Below are positions 47,776-56,190 of a stretch of 64,000 bases of DNA, piece by piece. Numbering within the stretch: position 1 is the first letter of the stretch; each line of letters starts with the position of its first letter. A program made the translations under genes and the position numbers. The stretch lies in contig JAEEWT010000015.1 in NCBI GenBank assembly GCA_016287755.1, positions 1 to 64,000 on the forward strand, in the 5' to 3' direction. Origin of the DNA: Prevotella sp. (lineage in GTDB: Bacteria > Bacteroidota > Bacteroidia > Bacteroidales > Bacteroidaceae). The notes under the pieces are model-generated. The model ran no database searches. It was not told where the DNA came from and saw nothing but the letters and a program-made list of their open reading frames with translations.

Positions 47776-48936
47776 ATGAAACAGAACAAATCTATTTACC
47801 TTATCCCAGTGATGCTATGCTTCTTCTGCATGGGCTTCGTGGATCTGGTGGGCATAGCCTCCAACTATGTGAAGGAAGACCTCGGATTGTCGGACTCTAT
47901 GGCCAATGTGTTCCCCTCACTGGTGTTCTTCTGGTTCCTCATCTTCAGCGTTCCCACGGGTATGCTGATGAACAAGATAGGGCGAAAGAAGACTGTCTTG
48001 CTGTCGCTGGTGGTTACTGTGATATCCCTGCTGCTGCCGCTCTTCGGCGAGAACTTCAGTATCATGCTCGTGGCCTTCTCGCTGTTAGGTATCGGTAATG
48101 CGCTGATGCAGACATCCCTGAACCCGCTGGTGTCAACGGTCATGGGTGGCGGTAATCTCGCTTCAACCCTCACCTTCGGACAGTTCGTCAAGGCCATCGC
48201 CTCGTTCTCGGCTCCTTATCTGGCCATGTGGGGTGCTACGAAACTTATTCCTGAGTTCGGACTCGACTGGCGTGTGCTGTTCGGCATCTTCCTCGTCGTA
48301 GGTATACTCTCAGCCCTGTTGCTCTTCGTTACCCCCATCGAGGAGCCCCCTATCGAGGGTAAGCCTTCCACCTTCGTGGAGTGCTTCAAGCTCTTGGGAA
48401 CACCCATCGTACTGCTGTCGTTCCTGGGTATTATGTGCCATGTGGGAATCGACGTAGGTACCAATACAACCGCTCCGAAGATCCTGATGGAACGACTCGG
48501 CATGTCGCTCAACGATGCGGCTTTTGCCACCTCGCTCTACTTCATCTTCCGTACCATTGGTTGTCTCACCGGCTCGTTCTTCCTCCGTGTACTGAAGATG
48601 CGCACCTTCTTCATCATCAGTGTCATCATGATGGCCTTGTCCATGTGCGGACTGTTCTTCGGAACGGAGAAATGGTTGCTCTATACCGCCATCGCCCTCG
48701 TAGGCTACGGTAACTCGAACGTCTTCTCCATGTGTTTCGCCACCGCTCTTGAGTCTATGCCCGAGAAGCAGAACGAGGTGTCTGGTCTGATGATCATGGG
48801 TCTCTTCGGCGGAACCATCTTCCCGCTCATCATGGGCTTCATGAGCGACGCTATGGGACAGGCTGGTGCCGTACTGGTCATGGCTGTCGGTGTCGTATAT
48901 CTGTTCACCTATATCAAACAACTAAAAACCGCATAG
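47776..48936 (+). CDS. MFS sugar permease (FucP/FHS-like)
   Basis: A 386-aa inner-membrane transporter with about twelve helices. CFFCMGFVDLVGIASNYVKEDLG at the start, the NKIGRKK loop between helices 2 and 3 and GNALMQTSLNPLVSTVMGG fit the fucose/glucose/galactose:H+ symporter branch. Its place between GH32 and fructokinase genes makes fructose the likely substrate. Bacteroides fructan loci have the same order of permease and kinase. Confidence 0.88.
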   Translation: MKQNKSIYLIPVMLCFFCMGFVDLVGIASNYVKEDLGLSDSMANVFPSLVFFWFLIFSVPTGMLMNKIGRKKTVLLSLVVTVISLLLPLFGENFSIMLVAFSLLGIGNALMQTSLNPLVSTVMGGGNLASTLTFGQFVKAIASFSAPYLAMWGATKLIPEFGLDWRVLFGIFLVVGILSALLLFVTPIEEPPIEGKPSTFVECFKLLGTPIVLLSFLGIMCHVGIDVGTNTTAPKILMERLGMSLNDAAFATSLYFIFRTIGCLTGSFFLRVLKMRTFFIISVIMMALSMCGLFFGTEKWLLYTAIALVGYGNSNVFSMCFATALESMPEKQNEVSGLMIMGLFGGTIFPLIMGFMSDAMGQAGAVLVMAVGVVYLFTYIKQLKTA

Positions 48937-48940
48937 AACA

Positions 48941-49825
48941 ATGAATCAGAAACGTTATATAGTAGGACTCGGAGAAGTCCTCTGGGATGTACTTCCCGAA
49001 GGTAAGAAACTGGGTGGTGCTCCTGCCAATTTTGCCTATCATGCAGGTCAGTTCTTAGGTAGCGACAACACCATTGCCATTAGTGCGTTAGGCGAGGATA
49101 AGCTGGCCGATGAGACCATCGAGGCTTTGAAGGAGCACGACTTGAACTGTATGCTGCCTCGGGTGCCCTATCCCACGGGAACCGTGCAGGTGCAGCTCGA
49201 CGAGCAGGGCATTCCCACCTACGATATCAAGGAGAACGTGGCATGGGACAATATCCCCTTCAACGAGGATATCCAGAACATCGCCCGTAACTGTCGTGCC
49301 GTTTGCTTCGGTTCATTGGCGCAGCGCAACGTGGTGAGCAGGGAAACCATCCATAAGTTCCTCGATGCCACACCAGCCGACTGTATGAAGATCTTCGACA
49401 TCAACCTGCGTCAGCAGTTCTACACCCAAGAGGTGATACGTGAGTCGCTGCAGCGTTGCAACGTCTTGAAGATCAACGACGAGGAGCTCGTGCTCATCGG
49501 TCGTATGTTCGGCTATCCCGGCTTGGACATGGAGAACAAGTGCTGGCTCATCCTGGGTAAGTACAACCTCGATATGCTGGTGCTCACTTGTGGCACCAAC
49601 GGCTCCTACGTCTTCACGCCAGGCGTGATGTCTTTCCAGCAAACGCCCAAGGTACAGGTGGCCGATACGGTGGGTGCTGGCGATTCCTTCACTGGTTCCT
49701 TCTGCGCCGCCATCCTGAACGGCAAGTCGGTTCCCGAAGCCCACATGAAGGCCGTGGAAGTCTCCGCCTTCGTCTGCACCCAAAACGGTGCTATGCCCAC
49801 GCTCCCTTCCACACTCCTTGAATGA
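48941..49825 (+). CDS. PfkB family fructokinase
   Basis: A 294-aa ribokinase-fold sugar kinase: GEVLWDVLPEGKKLGGAPANFAYH-type N-terminus with the substrate-binding GGAPAN, and the catalytic VADTVGAGDSFTGSF near residue 240. It phosphorylates fructose to fructose 6-phosphate in the cytosol and so closes the fructan pathway. It starts four bases after the permease gene. Product assignment depends on context, but the GGAPAN motif is typical of fructokinases. Confidence 0.92.
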   Translation: MNQKRYIVGLGEVLWDVLPEGKKLGGAPANFAYHAGQFLGSDNTIAISALGEDKLADETIEALKEHDLNCMLPRVPYPTGTVQVQLDEQGIPTYDIKENVAWDNIPFNEDIQNIARNCRAVCFGSLAQRNVVSRETIHKFLDATPADCMKIFDINLRQQFYTQEVIRESLQRCNVLKINDEELVLIGRMFGYPGLDMENKCWLILGKYNLDMLVLTCGTNGSYVFTPGVMSFQQTPKVQVADTVGAGDSFTGSFCAAILNGKSVPEAHMKAVEVSAFVCTQNGAMPTLPSTLLE

Positions 49826-49836
49826 GGAGTGCGGAA

Positions 49837-49934
49837 GGAATGTGGAGTGTGGAATGAGATATGCTTCAAATACAAGTGGTTCTGTATATGAATACTGTAT
49901 CTCAGTACTATTCTCACTCCACACTCCACATTCC
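49837..49934. repeat. 23-bp inverted repeat after the fructokinase gene
   Basis: GGAATGTGGAGTGTGGAATG (49837 on) and its near-perfect reverse complement (49912-49934) flank about 52 bases. It may end the fructan operon transcript as a long hairpin, although no T-run follows. A related direct string stands before tRNA-Gln at about 23466-23498. Confidence 0.65.
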
Positions 49935-50031
49935 ACAAAAACACACCAATTAACAAACCTTAACTCTCCCCCAAGCAAGATTTTTCCTTTTTCGTATTTA
50001 TAAGGCAGATGAACCTATAAAATTATCGAAT

Positions 50032-51357
50032 ATGAAAAAGGAATTGTTTTACGGAATAACCATGATGGCAATGAGCAGTTTGTTGCTGTCGTGTTCCTCT
50101 TCTGAGGAAGTGTTGGATCTTGGTACGACCAAGAAAATGGTGAACATGGTGGCAGACCCCAAGCCGGTGCAGCTGACACAGGCACAGAGGGCGTTCGCCA
50201 ACGACAATAACCTGTTTACACTGAACTTCCTGAAGACGGTGAACGAAACGGATAAAAGCGGTAAGAGCTTTATCTACTCACCGCTCAGCATCACCTATGT
50301 GTTAGGCATGGTGAACGATGCGGCAGTGGGGCAGACCGAACAGGAGCTGGAACAGGTGCTTGGCTTCCACAGAGGAGGCATCCAGGCGGTGAACGACTAC
50401 TGCAAGAACCTCATCGACAACCTGCCGCAGGTGGACAATAAGGTAACGCTGGACATTGCCAACGCCATCTTCCTGAACAAGAGATACACCTTGAAGCAGC
50501 AGTTCGAGAAGGATATGACGACCTACTACGATGCGAAGGCCGAGGCACTCGACTTCTCTTCACCGAGTACATTGGGTCGTATCAATGGCTGGTGTAAAGA
50601 AAAGACGAAGGGCATGATTCCCACCATTTTGGATGCAGTAAACCCCGATATGATGTCTTACTTGCTCAATGCCATCTATTTCAAGGCCAATTGGGCTTCG
50701 GAGTTCGACCCGAAGGACACCAAGGAAGAGCAGTTCCAGAAGGAGAACGGTTCCACCACACTGCCCATGATGCACCAGAACGTGCTGATCAGATACATGG
50801 AGAACGACATCTATTCAGCCGTTGAGATTCCTTATGGCAATGGCATGTGGAGCATGTGCGTCATGCTACCTGAAGAGGGTAAGACCACCAACGACGTTAT
50901 CGACTATCTTGCTCCAACAGGGAGGGACAAGGATGAAACGGTAGTCAACATGCAGTATGATGTCTTTACACCTCTTTATAGTTCCAGACCTTATGAGGTG
51001 GATTTAAAACTGCCCCGCTTCGAGACTTCCTCCGATACGGATGACGTTCAAGACAACCTGATAGGACTCCTGAATAAGATGGGCATTCGCTTAGCTTTTA
51101 ACCCACAACAGTCGGAGATTCCCAACATGTGCGAACAACCCGTCTATATCAACATGATGCGGCAGAAGGCAAAGATCAAGGTGAACGAGGAAGGCTCAGA
51201 GGCAGCCGCAGTAACGATAGCAGGAGTGTTAACTACTTCTGCCCTCCAAGAACCCCGCAAGGCCGTCTTCCACGCCAACCGTCCCTTCGTCTATGTCATC
51301 CGCGAATCCTCCTCCGGTGTCATCCTTTTCGTTGGGAAGTTTACAGGGGAAGTTTAG
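50032..51357 (+). CDS. Serpin family protease inhibitor, lipoprotein
   Basis: A 441-aa serpin with a lipobox (SSLLLSC), so membrane-anchored. Serpin landmarks are NDNNLFTLNFLKTV, FIYSPLSITYVLGM, LLNAIYFKANW and the C-terminal ANRPFVYVIRES. The reactive-loop hinge reads EEGSEAAAVTIAG, with small residues throughout as in inhibitory serpins; counting 17 residues from the hinge Glu puts the scissile bond near T-T|S. The loop is about five residues longer on the distal side than in antitrypsin. It may protect the cell from host or microbial serine or cysteine proteases. Confidence 0.92.
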   Translation: MKKELFYGITMMAMSSLLLSCSSSEEVLDLGTTKKMVNMVADPKPVQLTQAQRAFANDNNLFTLNFLKTVNETDKSGKSFIYSPLSITYVLGMVNDAAVGQTEQELEQVLGFHRGGIQAVNDYCKNLIDNLPQVDNKVTLDIANAIFLNKRYTLKQQFEKDMTTYYDAKAEALDFSSPSTLGRINGWCKEKTKGMIPTILDAVNPDMMSYLLNAIYFKANWASEFDPKDTKEEQFQKENGSTTLPMMHQNVLIRYMENDIYSAVEIPYGNGMWSMCVMLPEEGKTTNDVIDYLAPTGRDKDETVVNMQYDVFTPLYSSRPYEVDLKLPRFETSSDTDDVQDNLIGLLNKMGIRLAFNPQQSEIPNMCEQPVYINMMRQKAKIKVNEEGSEAAAVTIAGVLTTSALQEPRKAVFHANRPFVYVIRESSSGVILFVGKFTGEV

Positions 51358-51950
51358 AACTGAGTTAGGGGTGAAATCCAACCAGCCTACTTTCACCCAG
51401 TTATCAGCCTACTTTCACCCACTTATCAGCCTTCTAACCCATCGTAACTAGGCTTATAACTTTGTGACCCGTTGTAGAAGAAAAGATATTCCTCCGCCAT
51501 ATTAGTGTAATCACATGATTACCAGAAGAATAAGGGCGGAGGAATTTAATGTGGTTATGAGAGGAGTCGAGATTATCCGTGAATTGGGTAAGTATTCAAG
51601 GAAGACGATGAACGATGTAAGTTGCTCCGCCAACAACCTGTTGATCATAAGACAATTAGGCGTATTAGCGGAGCATTCGTTTATTCACATCCTTCACACC
51701 TTTACGACGTTAGTTTACTTTTGAATTCCTATAAGCCTTATAATACCCTTCAACTAGGCTTATAACTATACCTAATCAGCCTTATAACTATGCCTAACCA
51801 GCCTTGTTGCGTGACAGGTGTTCTTTAGCACCACTTTAAAAGCTACCGAAAGGTGGGAGACTGTTAAAAATGTGGAATTAAGATGGTTTTAGAGCAAGAG
51901 AACGGGAATATGTGATGTTTTTATCGTATCTTTGTCATGTAATAATGTAC
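51358..51950. other. Structured, repeat-containing intergenic region
   Basis: About 590 bases with no convincing gene. It has two copies of CAGCCTACTTTCACCCA, two hairpin-like pairs (ATTCCTCCGCC/GGCGGAGGAAT at 51488-51545; TGCTCCGC/GCGGAGCA at 51623-51675), then several AGGCTTATAACTAT/CAGCCTTATAACTAT units (51735-51805). The 69-aa track ORF at 51515-51724 spans the hairpins and looks non-coding. A -7 box (TATCTTTG, 51927-51934) precedes the next gene. Confidence 0.65.
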
Positions 51951-51954
51951 TTGT

Positions 51955-52578
51955 ATGAAAGGAAAAGAGACCTGCAGGACGCTGAAGAATGTACGCTTGG
52001 CCATTGCTCAGGCCAACGGCATCAGCTATGAACCCACGGAATGTACTCACAAAGGGCCATGTGCTGGCACCTGTCCGCGATGTGAGCAGGAAATGCGTTA
52101 TCTTGAGCAACAGCTCTCGCTACGCAAACGCTTGGGCAAAGCAGTTGCCGTGGTGGGGGTCGCCTTGTCGGCACTACATCCCATGCAAGCACAGGGACAA
52201 ACGCCTGCCCATAAGGCCAAAATATTAGCAGACTCAGTACAACTGGACACTATAACCGTCACTTCGATGCTACGTGAAGGTGAACAAGGAGTGGTATGGC
52301 GCGGCCAGGTACTTGACGAGGACAGCCTCCCCATGATAGGAGTCACCATCACAAGAGAAGGACAGCCACTATACTCGGTAACAAACATCAACGGTTGTTT
52401 TGCCATCGAGGCCCCCATTGGGAGCAAGATTATGTTTTCCTATGTAGGGTACGAGAATAAAGAGATTATCATGAAAAGCCAGAACCCCAATCGTGTAATC
52501 TTTGACGAAGTCAGCGATAACCTCATGGGGGAGGTCATTGTTGTACGCACCGATGACGTTTACTACCACAGCAGATAA
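51955..52578 (+). CDS. Cys-motif, transmembrane, carboxypeptidase-regulatory-like protein
   Basis: A 207-aa protein in three parts. Residues 1-55 are cytosolic, with a conserved-looking cysteine cluster ECTHKGPCAGTCPRCEQE. A hydrophobic helix follows (AVAVVGVALSALHPMQAQ, about 63-80). Residues about 105-195 are a CarboxypepD_reg-like beta-sandwich (VVWRGQVLDEDSLPMIGVTI, MFSYVGYENKEI) ending in DNLMGEVIVVRTDD, similar to the plug-proximal end of SusC-type proteins. The start follows a TATCTTTG box. The stop lies inside the next gene, a radical SAM enzyme, so the two are translationally coupled. Function unknown; the cysteine region may bind metal or be the target of its partner. Confidence 0.72.
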   Translation: MKGKETCRTLKNVRLAIAQANGISYEPTECTHKGPCAGTCPRCEQEMRYLEQQLSLRKRLGKAVAVVGVALSALHPMQAQGQTPAHKAKILADSVQLDTITVTSMLREGEQGVVWRGQVLDEDSLPMIGVTITREGQPLYSVTNINGCFAIEAPIGSKIMFSYVGYENKEIIMKSQNPNRVIFDEVSDNLMGEVIVVRTDDVYYHSR

Positions 52579-53203
52579 CACAAACCCATCAGGCGTAGCG
52601 CCACTCATCGGACTGAACAGGCATCGGCTGGCCACCGACGGGAAAGGAGTTACCACATTGGTGGCCTTTCACGGTTGCCCACTGCGGTGTGCTTATTGCC
52701 TGAACAGGCGCTGCCAGGAACCCAATGGTGTGTGGCGCGAGCTGACAACAGACGAGTTGCTTAGCGAGGTCATGGTTGACCATCTTTACTTTCTGGCAAC
52801 GGGTGGCGGCATATGCTTCGGCGGCGGTGAGCCCTGCCTGCGCTCTAACTTTATCTGCGAGTTCGCCGACAAGATGCCGTCAGAGTGGAGAATAACAATA
52901 GAAACGAGTCTTAACGTGGACAATAAACTGGTGGAACAGCTGTTTCCGAAGGTCAGCCAGTGGGTAGTGGACGTGAAAGACATGAACCCCGAGATCTATT
53001 GTAAATATACAGGAAGCGACAACCACCTCGTTGTGGAGAACCTTGAATGGCTCAAAAGACAGCATTCAGATAAAGGAAATATTATGCTGCGCCTACCGCA
53101 TATCCCCGGCTACAACACAGCGGAAGACATCGAAAAGAGCCGCCAAAGCCTGCTACAGATGGGCTTCACCGTGTTCGACGACTTTGAATACACTATCTTC
53201 TAA
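52553..53203 (+). CDS. PflA-like radical SAM enzyme
   Basis: A 216-aa radical S-adenosylmethionine protein. The 4Fe-4S motif is CPLRCAYC (CxxxCxxC, about residues 42-49), and GGGICFGGGEP is the SAM-binding GGE motif of the glycyl-radical activase branch. No ferredoxin-type extra Cys domain is present. ATG 52553 is preferred, 26 bases inside the upstream gene; the track start lies further upstream in that gene. No glycyl radical enzyme is encoded nearby, so its substrate may be the Cys-motif protein it overlaps. Its 3' end overlaps the convergent DUF4377 gene by 11 bases. Confidence 0.82.
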   Translation: MTFTTTADNTNPSGVAPLIGLNRHRLATDGKGVTTLVAFHGCPLRCAYCLNRRCQEPNGVWRELTTDELLSEVMVDHLYFLATGGGICFGGGEPCLRSNFICEFADKMPSEWRITIETSLNVDNKLVEQLFPKVSQWVVDVKDMNPEIYCKYTGSDNHLVVENLEWLKRQHSDKGNIMLRLPHIPGYNTAEDIEKSRQSLLQMGFTVFDDFEYTIF

Positions 53204-54104
53204 TAGTGAACCCCACTTTTTGTATACCGCGCTTATACACATTGGCGAGGATGAGGTAGTAGTGCAGCGTTTCGCCCTGTTTCATCGATTGTTTGATGTA
53301 TGCCATCTCGCTCTCGGTAAGTATGTTCTTGAAGAGGAAGCCGGAATGAGTGCTGGGCACAAGGCGTATTTCTTCGGTAATGGGTGAAAGAATGTAAGCG
53401 TATGTTGCCATATAACGGGCACCTGCCTGCCATAGTGGATGGCTCTTGTCGAGAATGTTCTCTAAGTAGATTTGTGCATGCTTGTCAAATTCAGGTGTCG
53501 GCGTGCCATCAGCGTATGTCATCTTACCATCGGCATCCACCACATATTCACCTCCTTTGGTTATGGCATACTTTTCTACCGGGCACTGCTGCTCATATGT
53601 TATGTCGGCTTCACTCTTTACTACTTCCTCTGCTGGCTCTGCCACTTCTTCCACTTTCTTGTCGTCTAGGATGCGCACCAGTTCGTAGGTGCGGTTACTG
53701 GCATCCTGCGGTGGATTGGCCAAAATAGTTCGCTTTACGCGCAGCTCGTATTCATGCCCTCTTTCGTAGGTAAAACCCTTGATGCCGCTGATGGGCAGGT
53801 TCTGCCATTGTCCCGGCTCGTCCTCTGTCATCACTCGCATGCACTCGATGGGATGTTCCCCCATGCTGTCGAAGAGATCGTACATAACACCCGGTTCTGC
53901 GGAAACACTCATGGCAATCACCTTGGTGATGTCCTTGTCGTTGTCATCGTCGTCGCTGCAAGAGCCGAGGGGGAAAGTAGCAAGCAGCATCAAAGTCCCG
54001 ATTAAGCAAGAGGAAAGTGATGCTTGAATAGCTTTCCTGAGCATGAGATGTTTCGGCCAAAGGCCATAGGCGATGGCGCAAATCCTGATTTTCATTGTTT
54101 TCAT
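53193..54104 (-). CDS. DUF4377-containing lipoprotein
   Basis: A 303-aa lipoprotein with the lipobox FPLGSC followed by a run of acidic residues (SDDDDNDKD), a surface-export pattern. Residues about 75-150 (PISGIKGFTYERGHEYELRVKRT) resemble DUF4377. The C-terminal half has no recognised domain. The N-terminus is uncertain: the internal Met at codon 21 (54044) gives a shorter, more usual signal peptide. Function unknown. It converges on the radical SAM gene. Confidence 0.7.
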   Translation of the reverse strand: MKTMKIRICAIAYGLWPKHLMLRKAIQASLSSCLIGTLMLLATFPLGSCSDDDDNDKDITKVIAMSVSAEPGVMYDLFDSMGEHPIECMRVMTEDEPGQWQNLPISGIKGFTYERGHEYELRVKRTILANPPQDASNRTYELVRILDDKKVEEVAEPAEEVVKSEADITYEQQCPVEKYAITKGGEYVVDADGKMTYADGTPTPEFDKHAQIYLENILDKSHPLWQAGARYMATYAYILSPITEEIRLVPSTHSGFLFKNILTESEMAYIKQSMKQGETLHYYLILANVYKRGIQKVGFTIRR

Positions 54105-54223
54105 CTGTGTTATATTTGTTGTAAATGTTTTCTTATAAACACCGAAAACAGGAAATACTGCACTGGTAAGGTGTTAAAATATCAAAACAAGGATTTTACG
54201 TTGCTCACAGAGATAATGATATA

Positions 54224-54274
54224 ATAAAAGAAAGAAGTGTGTTGTAACTAATTAATAGTCAACACACTTCTTTC
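54224..54274 (-). terminator. Intrinsic terminator after tRNA-Leu
   Basis: Perfect 15-bp stem GAAAGAAGTGTGTTG / CAACACACTTCTTTC with a 15-base loop. Read on the minus strand it follows the tRNA 3' end by nine bases and runs into CTTTTATTA. Confidence 0.8.
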
Positions 54275-54282
54275 AAGCCTTG

Positions 54283-54364
54283 TACCCAGAGCCGGGGTCG
54301 AACCGGCACGGGTTGCCCCACTGGTGTTTGAGACCAGCGCGTCTACCGATTCCGCCATCTGGGC
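54283..54364 (-). tRNA. tRNA-Leu (anticodon CAA)
   Basis: An 82-nt class II tRNA: acceptor GCCCAGA/TCTGGGT, discriminator A, anticodon arm CTGGT-CTCAAAC-ACCAG (anticodon CAA), a long variable arm (TGGGGCAACCCGT) and T-arm GCCGGTTCGACCCCGGC. Confidence 0.95.
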
Positions 54365-54377
54365 TTCAATGCGGGTG

Positions 54378-54408
54378 CAAAGGTACGAATAAGTGAGCGA
54401 AATACAAA
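54378..54408 (-). promoter_or_regulatory. Promoter of tRNA-Leu
   Basis: Minus-strand TTTG (54408-54405) and TACCTTTG (54385-54378), 19-nt spacer identical to that of the tRNA-Gln promoter. Confidence 0.8.
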
Positions 54409-54410
54409 AC

Positions 54411-54676
54411 AAAAAGCGTTTTTTTTTGTTTTTATTTCCGATACGATGGAGCAGCGAATGCCGTCAAACGAGTTTGAATGGCTGAGTCGTGACAGAGTAA
54501 AACGTAGTTAACGGGAGTACTTTCGGCGAAGCCAAAGAACAAATAATCGAGCAAAAAACCGATGCAAACAACCGCTATTTTGCCAAATTTTCTAAAAATC
54601 ATACTTTTTATTTGCCTACTCCACAATAAATGTATATCTTAGTGCCGTTATATACATAGAGTAACCTATCATTATC
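54411..54676. other. Intergenic region between tRNA-Leu and manC
   Basis: About 265 bases, starting with a T-rich stretch. A 64-codon minus-strand ORF (54432-54626) reaches across most of it, with a hydrophobic stretch (VVCIGFLLDYLFFGFA). No ribosome-binding or promoter signal supports it, and I count it as unproven. No clear promoter for manC was found. Confidence 0.5.
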
Positions 54677-55768
54677 ATGACAACATATAACAAGGACAAT
54701 TACTGTGTGATTCTGGCCGGCGGAAAAGGTCGCCGATTGTGGCCCTGCAGTCGTTCGAAAAAACCAAAGCAGTTTGTTGATTTCTTTTCAACAGGTCAGA
54801 CTTTATTACAAAGCACCTTCAGCAGAATTTCCAAGCTGATTTCCATAGACAACATTTATGTAAGTACGAACCACGAATATGCGCATTACGTGTTGGAGCA
54901 GCTGCCCGACCTTCCACCAGAGAATGTGTTGAGCGAACCGATTCACCGTAATACGGCACCCAGTGTGGCGTGGGCAACCTATCGCATCCGGCGAAGGAAT
55001 AACAATGCCCGCATAACGATTGTTCCCTCTGATCAGGCTGTGTTCAAGGAGGAGATGTTCTTAGAGAATATCAGTGAAGGACTCGACCTGGTGGCCGCCA
55101 AGGATATTGTGCTGACGATGGGCGTGAAGCCCACCCGTCCCGAACCAGGCTACGGCTATATCCAGAAAGGAAACACAACGGACAATGAGCAGGTGTTCGA
55201 GGTGAAGTCGGTTACAGAGAAACCCGACCGCCAGTTTGCGCAGATGTTCATGGAGAGCGGGGAGTTCCTATGGAATACAGGTATCTATCTGTCGAACGTG
55301 AAACACTTGCGTGATTGCCTTCACCATATCTTCCCCAAGGTGCTACGGCAGATTGACGAAGCCAAAGAGGTAACACTCGAAGAGGAACTGCTGTTCATCG
55401 AGGAGAAATTCCCGTCGTATCCCAATGTGTCTATCGACTCAGGACTGCTCGACGGCAATGATGAGGTGTATGTGATGAACTGCGACTTCGGCTGGGCCGA
55501 CTTGGGTATGTGGCATTCCATCTACGAGAGCATGAAGAAGAGTGATGATGATAATGTGGTGATCACCGATAGGATCATTATCGAGAACAGTAGTGACAAT
55601 ATCATCAAACTCCCCAAAGACCATTTGGGTATTATCCACGGTCTTGAGGGTTTCATCGTGGCTGAACAAGATAATGTATTACTGATCTGCAAGAAGGAAG
55701 ACTCATCTGCACTGGTGCGTAAATACATCAGTGAGGCGCAGATTAAATACGGTGACGATTTTGTTTGA
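54677..55768 (+). CDS. manC: Mannose-1-phosphate guanylyltransferase
   Basis: A 363-aa sugar-nucleotide pyrophosphorylase making GDP-mannose from mannose 1-phosphate and GTP. The N-terminal VILAGGKGRRLWPCSRSKKP is the nucleotide-binding signature; IVPSDQAVF, EPGYGYI, VTEKPD and FLWNTGIYL follow in the expected order. Length fits the monofunctional form without the phosphomannose-isomerase domain. GDP-mannose feeds fucose or mannose residues of capsule, LPS or glycoproteins, which fits the envelope genes further along. Confidence 0.94.
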   Translation: MTTYNKDNYCVILAGGKGRRLWPCSRSKKPKQFVDFFSTGQTLLQSTFSRISKLISIDNIYVSTNHEYAHYVLEQLPDLPPENVLSEPIHRNTAPSVAWATYRIRRRNNNARITIVPSDQAVFKEEMFLENISEGLDLVAAKDIVLTMGVKPTRPEPGYGYIQKGNTTDNEQVFEVKSVTEKPDRQFAQMFMESGEFLWNTGIYLSNVKHLRDCLHHIFPKVLRQIDEAKEVTLEEELLFIEEKFPSYPNVSIDSGLLDGNDEVYVMNCDFGWADLGMWHSIYESMKKSDDDNVVITDRIIIENSSDNIIKLPKDHLGIIHGLEGFIVAEQDNVLLICKKEDSSALVRKYISEAQIKYGDDFV

Positions 55769-55782
55769 TAAATTAAAAAAAT

Positions 55783-56187
55783 ATGGATATATTTAGTAAG
55801 ATTGCTGCAGGTGAGATTCCCAGCTACAAATGTGCAGAGAACGAGGAGTTCTATGCTTTCCTTGATATCAATCCGTTGGTGAAGGGTCATACCCTTGTAA
55901 TCCCTCGTAGGGAAGTAGATTACATCTTCGACATGGAAGATGATGAGATAGCCCGCTTCCAGGTATTTGCCAAGCAAGTGGCAAAGGCCATCAAGGCCGC
56001 CTTCCCTTGCAAGAAGGTAGCTCAGGTGGTATTAGGATTGGAAGTGCCTCATGCCCACATCCATCTAATTCCTATGCAATCAGAGAAAGATGTTGATTTC
56101 CGTCGTGAAAAACTTCAGCTCACGGAAGAGGAATTCAAGGAAATCGCAGGAAAAATCCTAGAGAATTTCCAGAAGGAATTACAGTAG
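55783..56187 (+). CDS. HIT family protein
   Basis: A 134-aa histidine-triad nucleotide hydrolase/transferase: SKIAAGEIPSYKCAENEEF at the start and the catalytic VPHAHIHLIPM (HxHxH) near residue 95. Members hydrolyse AMP-linked or dinucleoside polyphosphates. Cytosolic dimer. It is 14 bases behind manC and converges on greA with three bases between stops. Confidence 0.95.
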   Translation: MDIFSKIAAGEIPSYKCAENEEFYAFLDINPLVKGHTLVIPRREVDYIFDMEDDEIARFQVFAKQVAKAIKAAFPCKKVAQVVLGLEVPHAHIHLIPMQSEKDVDFRREKLQLTEEEFKEIAGKILENFQKELQ

Positions 56188-56190
56188 GCC

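Noticed and set aside
51515-51724. 69-codon ORF in the structured region
   Set aside because: It spans both hairpins, has no recognisable domain and no promoter, and its composition does not resemble neighbouring genes.
54432-54626. 64-codon minus-strand ORF near tRNA-Leu
   Set aside because: It has a hydrophobic stretch, but no start signals; it could be part of a dispersed intergenic repeat, which only a genome search could show.
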